A stretch of 64,000 bases of DNA from Pseudahrensia aquimaris (GCF_042676045.1 NZ_JBHTJV010000003.1:744001-808000); one strand, 5' to 3'; counted from the first letter of the stretch, positions 32,976 to 43,171 are shown. Notes: generated by a model not told the origin, from the sequence alone. Numbers and translations: made by a program.

Positions 32976-34638
32976 AGCAACCACGCCAAACAAGATGCCG
33001 GGTACGACAGCGCCTTCTGCGCTGTCTGCCCGGCTTTTGCTGTTCGGTCTGCTGGCGGTCTCTCTGCTGCCGCTGGCCGCGATGGTATTCATCGCAATAC
33101 GGGGTGATGTCGATTCTTGGCCACATTTGATCGCCTTCGTTTTGCCGCGCACGATGGTCGATACGGTCTCGCTTCTGATTTTGGTGAGCATCGGCACCAC
33201 GATTATCGGCATTGGGACGGCGTGGCTGACGGCTCTTTGCGAGTTTCCGTTTCGCCGATTTTTCGCATGGGCTTTGATGCTGCCGTTGGCTGTTCCAGTT
33301 TATATCGCAGCCTACAGCATGGTGGAGTTGAGCGACTTTTCAGGACCGCTTCAAACCACTTTCCGCGATGTTATGGGCTATTCCTCACCACGCGATTATT
33401 GGTTTCCCGACATGCGCTCGGTTTGGGGCGCAGGATTGATATTCTCGCTGGTTCTTTATCCATATGTCTATCTCTCCGGTCGCGTGACTTTCTCCATGCA
33501 GGGCGCTGCTGCGTTGGATGTTGCACGCTCGCTTGGTGCTTCTCCGTTGCGCATGTTTCGCGAAATCGGCGTGCCAATGGCCCGCCCCGCGATCATTGCC
33601 GGCGTTTCGCTGGTGTTGATGGAAACGCTCAACGATATTGGAGCGGTTGAATATCTCGGCGTGAAAACGATCACGTTTGCCATTTTCGAAACTTGGCTCA
33701 ACCGCGACAGCCTGAGCAGCGCGGTGCAATTATCGCTGGTCGCGCTGGTGATCATCGCGCTGTTTATCTGGCTGGAACGCGCGTCTCAGGGCGGACGCTC
33801 ATACAAAGGCTCCGCGCGAGAGCGCCCACCGGCTCGCATGGCGCTGACGGGTTGGAGGAAATGGGCCGCCTTTGCCGGATGTGCCGCGCCTATCGCGCTT
33901 GGCTTGGGTATTCCGCTAACAGTATTGGGCGGCTTCGCGGTGCGGCGCTTTGATGAAATGCTGCAGCCGGAACTTCTCTCCGCTGCGGGCAGTTCCATCA
34001 TCATGTCACTGCTGACTGCAACCGCCTGCACGGTCATTGCCTTCGGCTTCCTATTGACGTCGCGGATCACCCGCCAACCACAGCTGGCAACGATGGGCCG
34101 GTTGGCGACACTTGGCTATGCCGTGCCGGGGACTGTGCTGGCTATCGGCCTGCTGGTTCCGTTGGCAGCCTTTGACAACTGGTTTGACGGTTGGATGCGC
34201 ACAGTCCTTGGCTTCTCATCGGGCCTTCTACTTTCCGGCACGCTGTTCATTCTCGTTTATGCCTGCACGTTACGCTTTCTCGCGATTGCATGGGGCACAG
34301 TGGAAACGGGGTTTGGCCGCGTGAGCGACCGCATTGATATGGCCGCCCGTGGACTTGGGCGCACACCCTGGCAATTGGCGTTTGAAGTTCACGCTCCTAT
34401 TCTCAAACCTGCGCTCACTGCTGCTTTCCTTTTGGTGTTCGTTGACACGATGAAGGAATTGTCTGCCACGATCCTACTGCGCCCCTTCGGCTTTGAAACG
34501 CTAGCAACATTTGTCTATGGCCACGCCTCGCAGGCAGCCGTTGAGGAAGCGGCTTGGGCAGCCTTGCTGATTGTGCTGATTGGTTTAGTGCCTGTGGTAA
34601 CGCTCGGCAGGTTCTCTCCCGTTGCAGGATCTCGCTGA
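32956..34638 (+). CDS. Iron(III) ABC transporter permease
   Basis: A 560-residue inner-membrane permease with about twelve hydrophobic helices. It is a tandem fusion of two BPD_transp domains; two EAA loops are visible, DVARSLGASPLRMFREIGVPMARPA and DMAARGLGRTPWQLAFEVHAP. This is typical of FbpB/SfuB iron permeases. The start at 32956 overlaps the binding-protein gene by 20 bases; an ATG at 32995 is possible. No ATPase gene follows, so energy coupling must come from elsewhere in the genome. Confidence 0.93.
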   Translation: MTDLPPRATTPNKMPGTTAPSALSARLLLFGLLAVSLLPLAAMVFIAIRGDVDSWPHLIAFVLPRTMVDTVSLLILVSIGTTIIGIGTAWLTALCEFPFRRFFAWALMLPLAVPVYIAAYSMVELSDFSGPLQTTFRDVMGYSSPRDYWFPDMRSVWGAGLIFSLVLYPYVYLSGRVTFSMQGAAALDVARSLGASPLRMFREIGVPMARPAIIAGVSLVLMETLNDIGAVEYLGVKTITFAIFETWLNRDSLSSAVQLSLVALVIIALFIWLERASQGGRSYKGSARERPPARMALTGWRKWAAFAGCAAPIALGLGIPLTVLGGFAVRRFDEMLQPELLSAAGSSIIMSLLTATACTVIAFGFLLTSRITRQPQLATMGRLATLGYAVPGTVLAIGLLVPLAAFDNWFDGWMRTVLGFSSGLLLSGTLFILVYACTLRFLAIAWGTVETGFGRVSDRIDMAARGLGRTPWQLAFEVHAPILKPALTAAFLLVFVDTMKELSATILLRPFGFETLATFVYGHASQAAVEEAAWAALLIVLIGLVPVVTLGRFSPVAGSR

Positions 34639-34642
34639 AACC

Positions 34643-34676
34643 CAAAAAAAACGCGGACCCGAAGGCCCGCGTGGGA
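34643..34676 (-). terminator. Probable terminator for the leftward acetoacetyl-CoA synthetase gene
   Basis: ACGCGG (34651-34656) pairs with CCGCGT (34667-34672), with further G-C pairs inside; a run of seven A residues on the left gives a T-tail on the minus strand. The 283 bases between the two convergent genes (34639-34921) otherwise show no gene. Confidence 0.6.
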
Positions 34677-34921
34677 AAAGTTAATTGAGCTGACAGCGAG
34701 GTCCGTAGGAAGATTACGTGATCTCTGGGGAAGGTGTGCTGCAATTGTGCGTTACGCCTTCGTTGGTTAAACTATGGGGGTCAAATCTTGTCCATATCTT
34801 GCCGGATTACAGACAATTTTAGGAATTCGGCGCCGTTTTGGATAGTGGTAAATTTCCTCGAAAGCTCTTGTTAACCACCCTGATTAGGTTTTGCCCCTTA
34901 CTGGAGGGCCTTTCCGTTGCG

Positions 34922-36889
34922 TCATGACAGTTCGGAGAGATTTTCAAACAGTTTTAGCGCTTCCGGGTTGGCTAAAGCCTCTTGGTTCTTAACACTTCTG
35001 CCGTGGACAATATCGCGAACAGCAAGCTCCGTGATCTTGCCAGACTTTGTTCGGGGAATATCTGCGACAGCAACAATGACAGCAGGAACGTGGCGCGGGG
35101 ACGCGCCGTTTCTGATCTTCAGCTTGATCGCAGCCTTCAATTCATCGTCCAGCGTGAAGCCCTGCGCCAGCCGCACAAAAAGCACAACGCGGGTATCGCT
35201 TTCCCATTGCTGGCCGATGCACAGCGCTTCCTCTATCTCGGGCATCTGCTCGACTTGATTGTAGATTTCTGCCGTGCCGATGCGCACGCCACCGGGGTTC
35301 AACGTGGCGTCGGAGCGGCCATGAATGATCATGCCGCCAGTATCCGTCCATTCAGCAAAATCGCCGTGGCACCATACGTTGTCGTAGCGATCGAAATAGG
35401 CCTCGTGATATTTGCGTCCATCGGGATCATTCCAGAACCCAACGGGCATGGAGGGAAACGGCTGCACGCAGACCAATTCGCCCTTCTGCTGTCGCACGTC
35501 TCTGCCGTCCTCGTCCCACACTTCCGTGGCCATGCCCAAAACAGGCCCTTGAATTTCACCCGAATAGACGGGCTGCCACGGAACGGCGCCAACGAAACAG
35601 GCGGCGATGTCTGTGCCACCCGAGACAGACGCCAGATGCACGTCGCGCTTTATGGCTTCGTAAGCGTATGCGAAGTTTTCTGGCGCAAGAGGCGAGCCGG
35701 TGGATGCTATGACCTCCACGTGAGAAAGATCATGAGTGTCAATCGGCCTGCGGCCTTCATTTCGCACCGCGTCAATGAATTTAGCTGATGTGCCGAAGAA
35801 AGTAATTTTCTCTTCGCTGACATAGTCGAACACCGCGGCTCCATCGGGATAAAACGGCGAACCATCGTAGAGCATGATTGTTGCTTTCATCACCAGCGCG
35901 GAAACCAGCCAATTCCACATCATCCAGCCGCAAGTAGTGAAATAGAAAACACGGTCGCCCTCTTTGATGTTGCAGTGCAGCGCATGTTCCTTGGCGTGCT
36001 GCAGCAAAATTCCGCCCTGGCTGTGGACGATACATTTGGGAATTCCGGTCGTGCCGGAAGAAAACAAAATGTAGAGCGGATGATCAAACGGGAGCCGCTC
36101 AAAATTCACTTCCTTGGCGGTGAACGGTGCGATGAAAGCATCCAGTGTGCTTGCATTTTGCATTGCCTGCGCCACACTTTCTGCACTGTCCAGATAGTCG
36201 ATCACAACAGTTTGACGCGCTGTCAGTTGCGGTGCGACAGCAGCAACTTTTTGCGAAACGTCAATGCGCTTGCCGTTGTACCAATAGGCATCGCAGGCGA
36301 TGAAAAGTGTCGGCTCAATTTGCGAGAAACGGTCCAGCACTCCCTGTTCGCCAAAATCCGGCGAGCAGGATGACCAAATTGCGCCAATGGAGTTGGCCGC
36401 CAGCATGCAGGCTAATGTATGCGGATGATTGGGCACCATTGCCGCGATCCGGTCTCCAGCCGTCACGCCAGCATCTGCAAAAGCCTGTTGCAAACGCGAA
36501 ACGAGGGCGTGGAGTTCGTCCCACGTCATCTCCATGCGCACTTTGTCTTCGCCGCGAAATACGATTGCCCGATCATTGCCCTTTTTGGCGAGCATGTTCT
36601 CGGCATAGTTCAGCTTTGCGTCGGGAAAAAACTTTGCACCTGGCATTTTATCGCCATCCATGAGAGTGCGTTCGCCACGCTCACCGCGCAGTTCGCAATA
36701 ATCCCAAATGGCGGTCCAGAAGGCCTCGGTGGAGCCAATCGACCATGCATGTAGGGCGTCATAGCGGTTAAAAGTTTCGCCCGTGCGTTCAGCGACAAAA
36801 CGGGCAAAGTCGCTCAATCGGCTCTCGCTCACGCGCTTTGCATCTGGTGTCCACAGAGGCTGGCGTTTGGCTGCGGTCGTGTCGGTCAT
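34922..36889 (-). CDS. Acetoacetyl-CoA synthetase
   Basis: A 655-residue AMP-forming ligase that activates acetoacetate with ATP and CoA. The AMP-binding signatures are clear: YILFSSGTTGIPKCIVHSQGG, ATSGSPLAPENFAYAYE-type region, HGDFAEWTDTGGMIIHGRSDATLNPGGVRIGTAEIY, and the C-terminal PRTKSGKITELAVRDIV with the catalytic Lys. The N-terminal extension (LWTPDAKRVSESRLSDFARF) marks acetoacetate rather than acetate ligases. In alphaproteobacteria it serves in poly-3-hydroxybutyrate and ketone use. Start chosen at 36889, preceded by AGAAAG; 36916 is also in frame. Confidence 0.92.
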   Translation of the reverse strand: MTDTTAAKRQPLWTPDAKRVSESRLSDFARFVAERTGETFNRYDALHAWSIGSTEAFWTAIWDYCELRGERGERTLMDGDKMPGAKFFPDAKLNYAENMLAKKGNDRAIVFRGEDKVRMEMTWDELHALVSRLQQAFADAGVTAGDRIAAMVPNHPHTLACMLAANSIGAIWSSCSPDFGEQGVLDRFSQIEPTLFIACDAYWYNGKRIDVSQKVAAVAPQLTARQTVVIDYLDSAESVAQAMQNASTLDAFIAPFTAKEVNFERLPFDHPLYILFSSGTTGIPKCIVHSQGGILLQHAKEHALHCNIKEGDRVFYFTTCGWMMWNWLVSALVMKATIMLYDGSPFYPDGAAVFDYVSEEKITFFGTSAKFIDAVRNEGRRPIDTHDLSHVEVIASTGSPLAPENFAYAYEAIKRDVHLASVSGGTDIAACFVGAVPWQPVYSGEIQGPVLGMATEVWDEDGRDVRQQKGELVCVQPFPSMPVGFWNDPDGRKYHEAYFDRYDNVWCHGDFAEWTDTGGMIIHGRSDATLNPGGVRIGTAEIYNQVEQMPEIEEALCIGQQWESDTRVVLFVRLAQGFTLDDELKAAIKLKIRNGASPRHVPAVIVAVADIPRTKSGKITELAVRDIVHGRSVKNQEALANPEALKLFENLSELS

Positions 36890-37108
36890 AGCGCTTTCTT
36901 TGCTGTTGCTTTTCATGCAATGCGGACGTTTTCGGTAGCATGCGGTTGGGCGGATGAGAACCTCCGATAAGGAGCACCAATCAATGGGTTTTTCGCATTA
37001 ACGCAATGGGTGAATATCTGCACAGGGCTGTTCTCAAAACGTGAGCAAAGGCTTACAAGAATCACGGGATGGGCTGCAGCGCAGTTACTTCCGCGGGGCA
37101 AGGAAACC

Positions 37109-38902
37109 ATGATGAAACGCATCATCATTGCAGCAGTCGTGATTGTCGCTCTTGTGGCGACCGTCTTTCTAGCGCTGCCGCGCCTGCTTTCCGCTGACAC
37201 GATCAAAGCCGCCATTGAAAGGGAATTGAGCCGCATTTCCGGCCAATCCGTCTCTCTCAACGGCGAAGCACGCGTCTCGCTGCGCCCTTATTTGGGGTTG
37301 AACTACACCAATATCCGCATCGGCGGACCACCAGCCGATGACAGTCTGCTTACGGCCGAAGAACTGCAAGTTCAATTGCAGGCCAGTTCTGTGTTGTTTG
37401 GCGATCCGGCGATCAAAAGCCTGCATCTGGTTCGTCCCCATTTCCGCTTTAAGATTGATGAAAAGGGTAAGCCAAACTGGGCGCTGGATACCAGTGCCAA
37501 ACCAGACCAACCAATCGCCGGGATGGGGCTGGTTTCTATATCAGAAGGTATTGTTAGCTATTCCAATCAACTTAGCGATCGGAAAGAGCAAATCACTGCC
37601 ATTCGCGGCACGATCAATTGGCCTAAAAGCGGGCAATCGGCGGCAGTTAACGTGGCCGGCATCTGGAACGGCGAAGCATTTGACGCTGAAATAAACGCGC
37701 AGCAACCGACCGCCCTTTTGACCCAAGGTATCAGTCGACTGAATGCGACTTTAAGCGCGGCTCCTGTTCAACTCTCCTACGTTGGGAGCATCACGCGCAC
37801 GTCTGCTACTATGTTCGATGGCGATTTCCAGATAACCGCGCCATCAGCTACCCGGTTCAGCGAGTGGATCAAGCGTCCCCTTCCCGCTGCCGCCTTGATC
37901 GAAAGACTGGCGCTGTCTGGCCAACTGACTGGTTCGTTGGATCGGCTGATTTTGTCCAACACCAATGCTCAGATTGGCGAAGCGGTGGGCGAGGGTCGGT
38001 TGAGCTTCGAGATTGATGAGAGCCTCATTGCCATCAACGGAACTCTCGCGTTCGACACTATTATCTTACCAACACTGGCGGAACTGGGCCGCCCTGTGGG
38101 GCCGAGCGATGTTGCGGGCGCAAGTATTGCACAGGGATTGGCTATGGACGTGCGCCTTTCAGCCAATAGCGCCACAAGCGGTCCTCTGGCGATGCAAAAC
38201 CTTGCGGCCAGCCTTTTTGTAAAAGATGGCAAGGCGCTTTTTGATGTGGCACAGGCAGAGGCACTAGACGGCCAAGTGGCCGGCACATTTCAACCCCGCA
38301 CAGATGCAAAACTGGGTTTCAGCAGCGATCTGAAGCTCACCGGCATAGACCTTGAACAGTTGGCAGGACTGTATGGCGAGGGCAAAATTTCCCTGCGGGG
38401 GCGGGGTGATGCAAGGTTCAAGCTGGAAAGTGTTGCCCCGACCGCCGATGTGGTTCTGACTCGGCTGAACGGCTCTGGTTCGGTAAGTGGGCAGAACGGC
38501 ACATTGGTTGGCGTAGATCTTAACGCGATCTCCAGACGGTTGGCAGACCCGGGAACTATCCGCTCAGCGGATGTTTTTGATGGCTCCACCAGCTACGGCT
38601 CAATGAACATCGCGTTTTACATCGCCAACGGAATAGCATTTTTCCAGAACACGAAGCTGGAAGTTGATGACATAACCGTAACTCTCAGCGGCCGCAGTGA
38701 TTTGGAAGAACGCAACCTTGCGCTTCAAGGGCGTATTTTGCAAACACGGGAAGCGGCACAGGGCAGCAGTGTTCCAGCCACAGTATCCATGCCGTTTCTG
38801 GTCGGTGGAACAGCCTCATCACCGCTGTTTATCCCCCTGCCCGCCAACATTCAAAATGGCGGGCCGCCCAACGCTATCCCGCAAGCACCATCTACGGAGT
38901 GA
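37109..38902 (+). CDS. AsmA-family protein
   Basis: A 597-residue envelope protein. A single N-terminal hydrophobic anchor (MKRIIIAAVVIVALVATVFLALPRLL) precedes the AsmA-type start ADTIKAAIERELSRISGQSVSLNGEARVSLRPYLGLNYTNIRI. The C-terminal region has the AsmA_2 pattern GKISLRGRGDARFKLES, then GSVSGQNGTLVGVDLNAISRRL and SYGSMNIAFYIANGIAF, ending in a disordered Pro-rich tail. AsmA-like proteins are thought to help lipid or protein transport to the outer membrane. AAGGA lies before the ATG at 37109. Its 3' end overlaps the opposing cyclase gene by 11 bases. Confidence 0.9.
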   Translation: MMKRIIIAAVVIVALVATVFLALPRLLSADTIKAAIERELSRISGQSVSLNGEARVSLRPYLGLNYTNIRIGGPPADDSLLTAEELQVQLQASSVLFGDPAIKSLHLVRPHFRFKIDEKGKPNWALDTSAKPDQPIAGMGLVSISEGIVSYSNQLSDRKEQITAIRGTINWPKSGQSAAVNVAGIWNGEAFDAEINAQQPTALLTQGISRLNATLSAAPVQLSYVGSITRTSATMFDGDFQITAPSATRFSEWIKRPLPAAALIERLALSGQLTGSLDRLILSNTNAQIGEAVGEGRLSFEIDESLIAINGTLAFDTIILPTLAELGRPVGPSDVAGASIAQGLAMDVRLSANSATSGPLAMQNLAASLFVKDGKALFDVAQAEALDGQVAGTFQPRTDAKLGFSSDLKLTGIDLEQLAGLYGEGKISLRGRGDARFKLESVAPTADVVLTRLNGSGSVSGQNGTLVGVDLNAISRRLADPGTIRSADVFDGSTSYGSMNIAFYIANGIAFFQNTKLEVDDITVTLSGRSDLEERNLALQGRILQTREAAQGSSVPATVSMPFLVGGTASSPLFIPLPANIQNGGPPNAIPQAPSTE

Positions 38903-40160
38903 CAACTTTCAACTGCGCTTTTTGCGCAGTTACTGATCCGGATTTGCTCTCAACTTGTGATTTTAGCGCAAACAGCTCACAGTCTCTGGCGAAACCGGAG
39001 AGAGACTGCATTCCGATGCTGGTCCACTTTTCCGGATCTTGAGCCGCGACTTCTTCGGACACGAGCGCCGCAGCCTGCAGAGACTTTGTAAGTGATTCGA
39101 TTCGCTCAACTTCGTTCACTACTGGGCCGATAACCGTGAAAGCCAAGCGATCAGCCACGCCAATATTACCGTAGAGAACTTCACCCACATTGATGCCAAC
39201 ACCGAAAAGAATGGGCATGTCGCCGTTGGCTCTTCGGCGCGCATTAACATCTTCAATCATGGCTTGGCTTTCCTCCAATGCCATCGTTGACATGCGAATT
39301 GCCTGCTTGCGACCTTCTTCGTTTTCGAACGGAAAGATAGCCAACACAGCGTCACCAATAAAATCCAGAACTTCGCCACCAAAGCGGGTGGCTGCTCCGG
39401 CTGTGCATTCGAAATATTCATTCAGTAAAGCCAGCAAATCAGCGGCAGGCATGGTGTCTGCGAGCTTTGTGGAATCGCGCATATCGGAGTACCAAACCAC
39501 CGCCTGCACGGTTTCGCCGTCGCCCAGTTTGATGGCACCGTCAAGAACGCGAGAGCCGGCGTAGCGACCGAGGTAGGTCTCGGTCACGCTTTTGGCGATG
39601 CGCATGCGTATAGCCATTTTGCAGGCCGCAGCAAAACGGCGCTGGATCTTTTTCAGTGCCGCGAGGTCATCATCAGAAAAGCCGCTTTCACGATCTGATG
39701 ACCAAGTGACAATAAGCCCACGGGACTGGGCATGCAGTTCAGCGCCGGTGTTTCCCTCAAAGCTGGTCGCAATGATGAGGTAATCTGTAAAGCCCTGCTC
39801 TGCCAGATCATCCAAAATTGGAAAATCGAGTAATTTATTTGGGCCCGTCAGATTGCGGCGAAACTCGGTGATGTTGTTCTTCAACATCATTGCCATAGGA
39901 GATCGCTTCCACTCTTCGGAAGCATCATCCTGGTGGCGGAATTGCTCGAACTCTATATCGCCATCGAGCCGCCACAGGATTGTTTCTGCCTGAAACAGGG
40001 GATGCAGCGTGGGCCATGTTACACGTGCGCGGGAAATCGGCACACCAACAGAACGCAAGCGAAAGCAGACCTGCTCAAACATCACAACAATGTCAGGCTC
40101 GGTCAGCGTTTGGTCGATAAGCCATTCGCCGATTTCGTTGATTAAGGTATCTCGGCTCAT
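38892..40160 (-). CDS. Class III adenylate/guanylate cyclase
   Basis: A 422-residue soluble protein. The C-terminal cyclase domain (residues about 210-370) has the metal-binding WYSDMRDST and GGEVLDFIGDAVLAIFPFE, and GVGINVGEVLYGNIG with the dimer-interface elements, followed by NEVERIESLTK. The N-terminal half (residues 1-180; EPDIVVMFEQVCFRLRSVGVPISRARV) is a conserved sensory-type region found in rhizobial cyclases. It should make cAMP or cGMP. Start set at 40160; the frame extends to 40286 but would run into potI. It lies 73 bases after potI in the same direction and may be the last gene of the polyamine-transport transcript. Confidence 0.85.
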   Translation of the reverse strand: MSRDTLINEIGEWLIDQTLTEPDIVVMFEQVCFRLRSVGVPISRARVTWPTLHPLFQAETILWRLDGDIEFEQFRHQDDASEEWKRSPMAMMLKNNITEFRRNLTGPNKLLDFPILDDLAEQGFTDYLIIATSFEGNTGAELHAQSRGLIVTWSSDRESGFSDDDLAALKKIQRRFAAACKMAIRMRIAKSVTETYLGRYAGSRVLDGAIKLGDGETVQAVVWYSDMRDSTKLADTMPAADLLALLNEYFECTAGAATRFGGEVLDFIGDAVLAIFPFENEEGRKQAIRMSTMALEESQAMIEDVNARRRANGDMPILFGVGINVGEVLYGNIGVADRLAFTVIGPVVNEVERIESLTKSLQAAALVSEEVAAQDPEKWTSIGMQSLSGFARDCELFALKSQVESKSGSVTAQKAQLKVVTP

Positions 40161-40233
40161 CAACTCGTTCCCATTGCGCTGGAGTAGATAGTCGGCATTA
40201 CGCAAACAGGTTTCAAGGTCAGGTGCGCGATTA

Positions 40234-41022
40234 TCAGCTCTCTTTGAAGTTTTGCCGTTTTGAAACGATGCTAGCAGTGAGCACACCGACGGTGACGATA
40301 GCTATCAAAATGGTGCAAACGGCGTTGATCTCTGGTGTTACGCCCAAACGGACCTGCGAGAAAATTTTCATGGGCAGCGTTGTCGCGCCGGGACCAGACG
40401 TGAAGTTTGCGATCACTAAGTCGTCAAGCGACAAGGTGAAAGCGAGAACCCAACCGGCAAAAACGGCAGGCAGGATGATGGGCAGGGTTACCTGAAAAAA
40501 AGCCCGCACAGGTGTTGCGCCCAAGTCTAGTGCCGCCTCTTCCAAAGAGCGATCAAACGACAATAGTCGCGACTGGACGACTACGGCGACGAAGCACATT
40601 GAGAATGTGATATGCGCCAGAATGACTGTCACCATGCCGCGTGCCAGATCAACTGCAACGAACAAGAGAAGCAGTGACAGGCCCGTAATAACTTCAGGCA
40701 TCACCAAGGGCGCAAAAACCATTCCCGAGAACAAAAGCCGTCCCGGAAAGCGCGTGTATCGCACCAGTGCAATGGCAGCCAGCGTGCCTAGAACCGTGGC
40801 GACACTGGCCGAAACAATCGCTACGCGGATCGTAACCCATGCGGCATTGATCAAGCCTTCATTGGCAAAGGCGGCTGCATACCATTGGGTCGAAAACCCA
40901 GCCCAAACAGTCACAAGTTTCGAGGCGTTGAAGGAGTAAACCACGAGCAGCAAAATCGGGATATAGAGGAAGGCAAAGCCCAAAACGATTGATGTGATGT
41001 TGAAACGTGACCACGTATTCAT
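40234..41022 (-). CDS. potI: Putrescine/spermidine ABC transporter permease PotI-type
   Basis: A 262-residue inner-membrane permease with about six helices and the EAA loop EEAALDLGATPVRAFFQVTLP. It pairs with PotH to form the channel of the polyamine importer. Its start overlaps the potH stop by one base (TGATG). Confidence 0.9.
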   Translation of the reverse strand: MNTWSRFNITSIVLGFAFLYIPILLLVVYSFNASKLVTVWAGFSTQWYAAAFANEGLINAAWVTIRVAIVSASVATVLGTLAAIALVRYTRFPGRLLFSGMVFAPLVMPEVITGLSLLLLFVAVDLARGMVTVILAHITFSMCFVAVVVQSRLLSFDRSLEEAALDLGATPVRAFFQVTLPIILPAVFAGWVLAFTLSLDDLVIANFTSGPGATTLPMKIFSQVRLGVTPEINAVCTILIAIVTVGVLTASIVSKRQNFKES

Positions 41023-41927
41023 CAGTTCGCCTCACGCGCAATTGCCTGGCTACGCTGGAACCACACGATGGGCAGCACGAGCAAAAGCAACAGAATGATC
41101 GCCACAGACGAGGCAACGGGCCAATCCCGGTTTTGGAAGAATTCATTCCAGATCGTTTTACCGATCATCAAGGTCTCGCTGCCGCCCAGCAGTTCGGGAA
41201 TGACGAATTCACCAACGGCCGGGATGAACACAAGCAAGCTACCGGCGATCAGACCCGGCAAAGCCAGCGGGAAGGTGATGCTCCAAAAAGCACGAAGCGG
41301 CGTGCTGCCAAGATCAAGCGCCGCTTCGATGAGAGAACCATCTTGGCGTTCCAAATTTGCGTAGAGCGGCAGCACCATGAACGGCAGATAGGAATAAACG
41401 ATGCCGATATAGACAGCGATGTTGGTGTTAAGCAGTGTCAAAGGCTCATTGATTACGCCAAGCCAGAGAAGGAACTGATTGAGCAACCCTTCCTTCTTCA
41501 GAATGCCGATCCATGCATAAACGCGGATAAGAAAAGACGTCCAGAACGGCAAAATTACAAGCATGACCAAGACGGGGCGCAATCCGCGCGGCGCTTTGGC
41601 CATGCCGTAGGCCAGAGGAAAGCCGATAAGCGCGGTGAGAACTGTTGAAACCAGCGCAATCCAGAGGCTGGAAACGTAGCTTTTCCAGTAGAGGGAATCT
41701 TGCGTGATGAAGACATAATTTCCGAATGAAAAGCGGTTCCACGCTGCCACAAGACCAGACCAACCATCGGACCAATTCAGCGTTGGCGAGTAAGGCGGGA
41801 TGGCAATGGCGGGCTCTGAAAGAGACACTTTCGCGACCAGCAGAAAGGGCGCAAGGAAAAACAAGGCGAGCCACAGATACGGAATCCAGATGGTTGACCG
41901 CTCACCAATTGCGCGCAGAATTCTCAT
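41022..41927 (-). CDS. potH: Putrescine/spermidine ABC transporter permease PotH-type
   Basis: A 301-residue permease with six or more helices. PotH signatures: YLWLALFFLAPFLLVAKVSLSE, YGMAKAPRGLRPVLVMLVILPFWTSFLIRVYAW and the EAA loop EAALDLGSTPLRAFWSITFPL. The ATG at 41927 overlaps the potG stop as ATGA; an upstream in-frame start lies inside potG. Confidence 0.92.
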   Translation of the reverse strand: MRILRAIGERSTIWIPYLWLALFFLAPFLLVAKVSLSEPAIAIPPYSPTLNWSDGWSGLVAAWNRFSFGNYVFITQDSLYWKSYVSSLWIALVSTVLTALIGFPLAYGMAKAPRGLRPVLVMLVILPFWTSFLIRVYAWIGILKKEGLLNQFLLWLGVINEPLTLLNTNIAVYIGIVYSYLPFMVLPLYANLERQDGSLIEAALDLGSTPLRAFWSITFPLALPGLIAGSLLVFIPAVGEFVIPELLGGSETLMIGKTIWNEFFQNRDWPVASSVAIILLLLLVLPIVWFQRSQAIAREAN

Positions 41928-43063
41928 GATGTGAGCACCAATCCGGCCGCTTTGTCGAAGCTGACCCAGACCCTGTCTTCCCATGTAAGCGGATTGTTTT
42001 CAATTTCGCGGTTTAACACTGCGACCTTGGCGAAATCGCCACTCGCCAGCTTTACCTTGTAATATGTTACGTCGCCCAGATAAGCGATGTCCCAAATCTC
42101 GCCAGCAAGAGCGTTACCGTTGGGTTTCGGCTTGTTGCGGGAGATGATCATCTTTTGCGGGCGGATGGCGAAAGTGACGTCTTGTCCCTTAGAGACGCTG
42201 GTACTGCACTCCACTTGCAGCGTGTCGCCGTGAGCGTTTTCCAGTGTTGCCGCCGCGGCCTTCACGCCAGTAACGCGCATTTCCATCTGGTTGATATCAC
42301 CCAAGAATCCAGCGACATATCGGCTGTTTGGTCGTTCGTAAATCTCCACTGGCGGAGCGGTTTGCACCAGCTTGCCCTTATCCATCACCGCAATGCGGTC
42401 CGCGACCGTCATCGCCTCTTCCTGGTCGTGGGTCACGATCATGAAGGTGATGCCGAGGCGCTCTTGCAGATCAACCAATTCAAATTGAGTCTCTTCCCGC
42501 AGCTTGCGGTCGAGCGCACCCAGCGGCTCGTCTAGCAACAGCACGCGGGGTTGTTTGGCTAGTGAACGGGCGAGCGCCACCCGCTGCCTTTGGCCGCCGG
42601 AAAGCTGATCGGGCTTACGGTGGCCGAAGTCTTGCATCTTCACCAGCGAAAGCATTTCCGCGACGCGGTCGTCCAGCTCTCCCTGCGGCATGCCCTCTTG
42701 CTTCAAGCCAAAACCAATATTCTTCGCCACACTCATATGAGGGAACAGGGCGTAGGATTGGAACATCATGTTGACCGGGCGACGATAAGGCGGCACTTGC
42801 GCCAGGCTTTCGCCCGCTAACAGCACATCGCCATCACTGACCGTTTCAAAACCTGCCAACATGCGCATCAGAGTGGTCTTGCCACAACCAGAAGGCCCCA
42901 GCAGAGCGAAAAATTCGCGTTCGTATATTGCAAGGTCAAGGTTCTCGACGGCGACCACGTCGCCATAGCGCTTGGTGACGTTTCTAAACTCGATAAAGGG
43001 TTTCGCTGCCGGATCATTCCACGGCTGAAACTGGTTGCGAAAACTATTGGCCTTGTCGTGCAC
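41924..43063 (-). CDS. potG: Putrescine/spermidine ABC transporter ATPase
   Basis: A 379-residue ABC ATPase. Walker A GPSGCGKTTLMRM, Q-loop MMFQSYALFPHM, signature LSGGQRQRVALAR and Walker B VLLLDEPLGALD are intact, followed by the His switch (IVTHDQEEA) and a C-terminal TOBE domain. It energises PotH/PotI. Separated from potF by 205 bases that contain a terminator, so it may be transcribed by partial read-through or from its own promoter. Confidence 0.93.
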   Translation of the reverse strand: MHDKANSFRNQFQPWNDPAAKPFIEFRNVTKRYGDVVAVENLDLAIYEREFFALLGPSGCGKTTLMRMLAGFETVSDGDVLLAGESLAQVPPYRRPVNMMFQSYALFPHMSVAKNIGFGLKQEGMPQGELDDRVAEMLSLVKMQDFGHRKPDQLSGGQRQRVALARSLAKQPRVLLLDEPLGALDRKLREETQFELVDLQERLGITFMIVTHDQEEAMTVADRIAVMDKGKLVQTAPPVEIYERPNSRYVAGFLGDINQMEMRVTGVKAAAATLENAHGDTLQVECSTSVSKGQDVTFAIRPQKMIISRNKPKPNGNALAGEIWDIAYLGDVTYYKVKLASGDFAKVAVLNREIENNPLTWEDRVWVSFDKAAGLVLTS

Positions 43064-43132
43064 TTACAAACCCCGGGCTGCCTAACGCATGGCTTATCAA
43101 AGCAGACAAATCGGCAGAATCAAACGGTCATT

Positions 43133-43171
43133 CAAAAAGAAACGGCGGCCTGCTTTCGCAAGACCGCCGTT
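43133..43171 (-). terminator. Intra-cluster terminator between potF and potG
   Basis: AACGGCGG (43141-43148) pairs with CCGCCGTT (43164-43171) around a structured loop. On the minus strand the stem is followed by TCTTTTT. It lies in the 205-base gap after potF and could reduce read-through into potGHI, giving more binding protein than membrane components. Confidence 0.75.
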
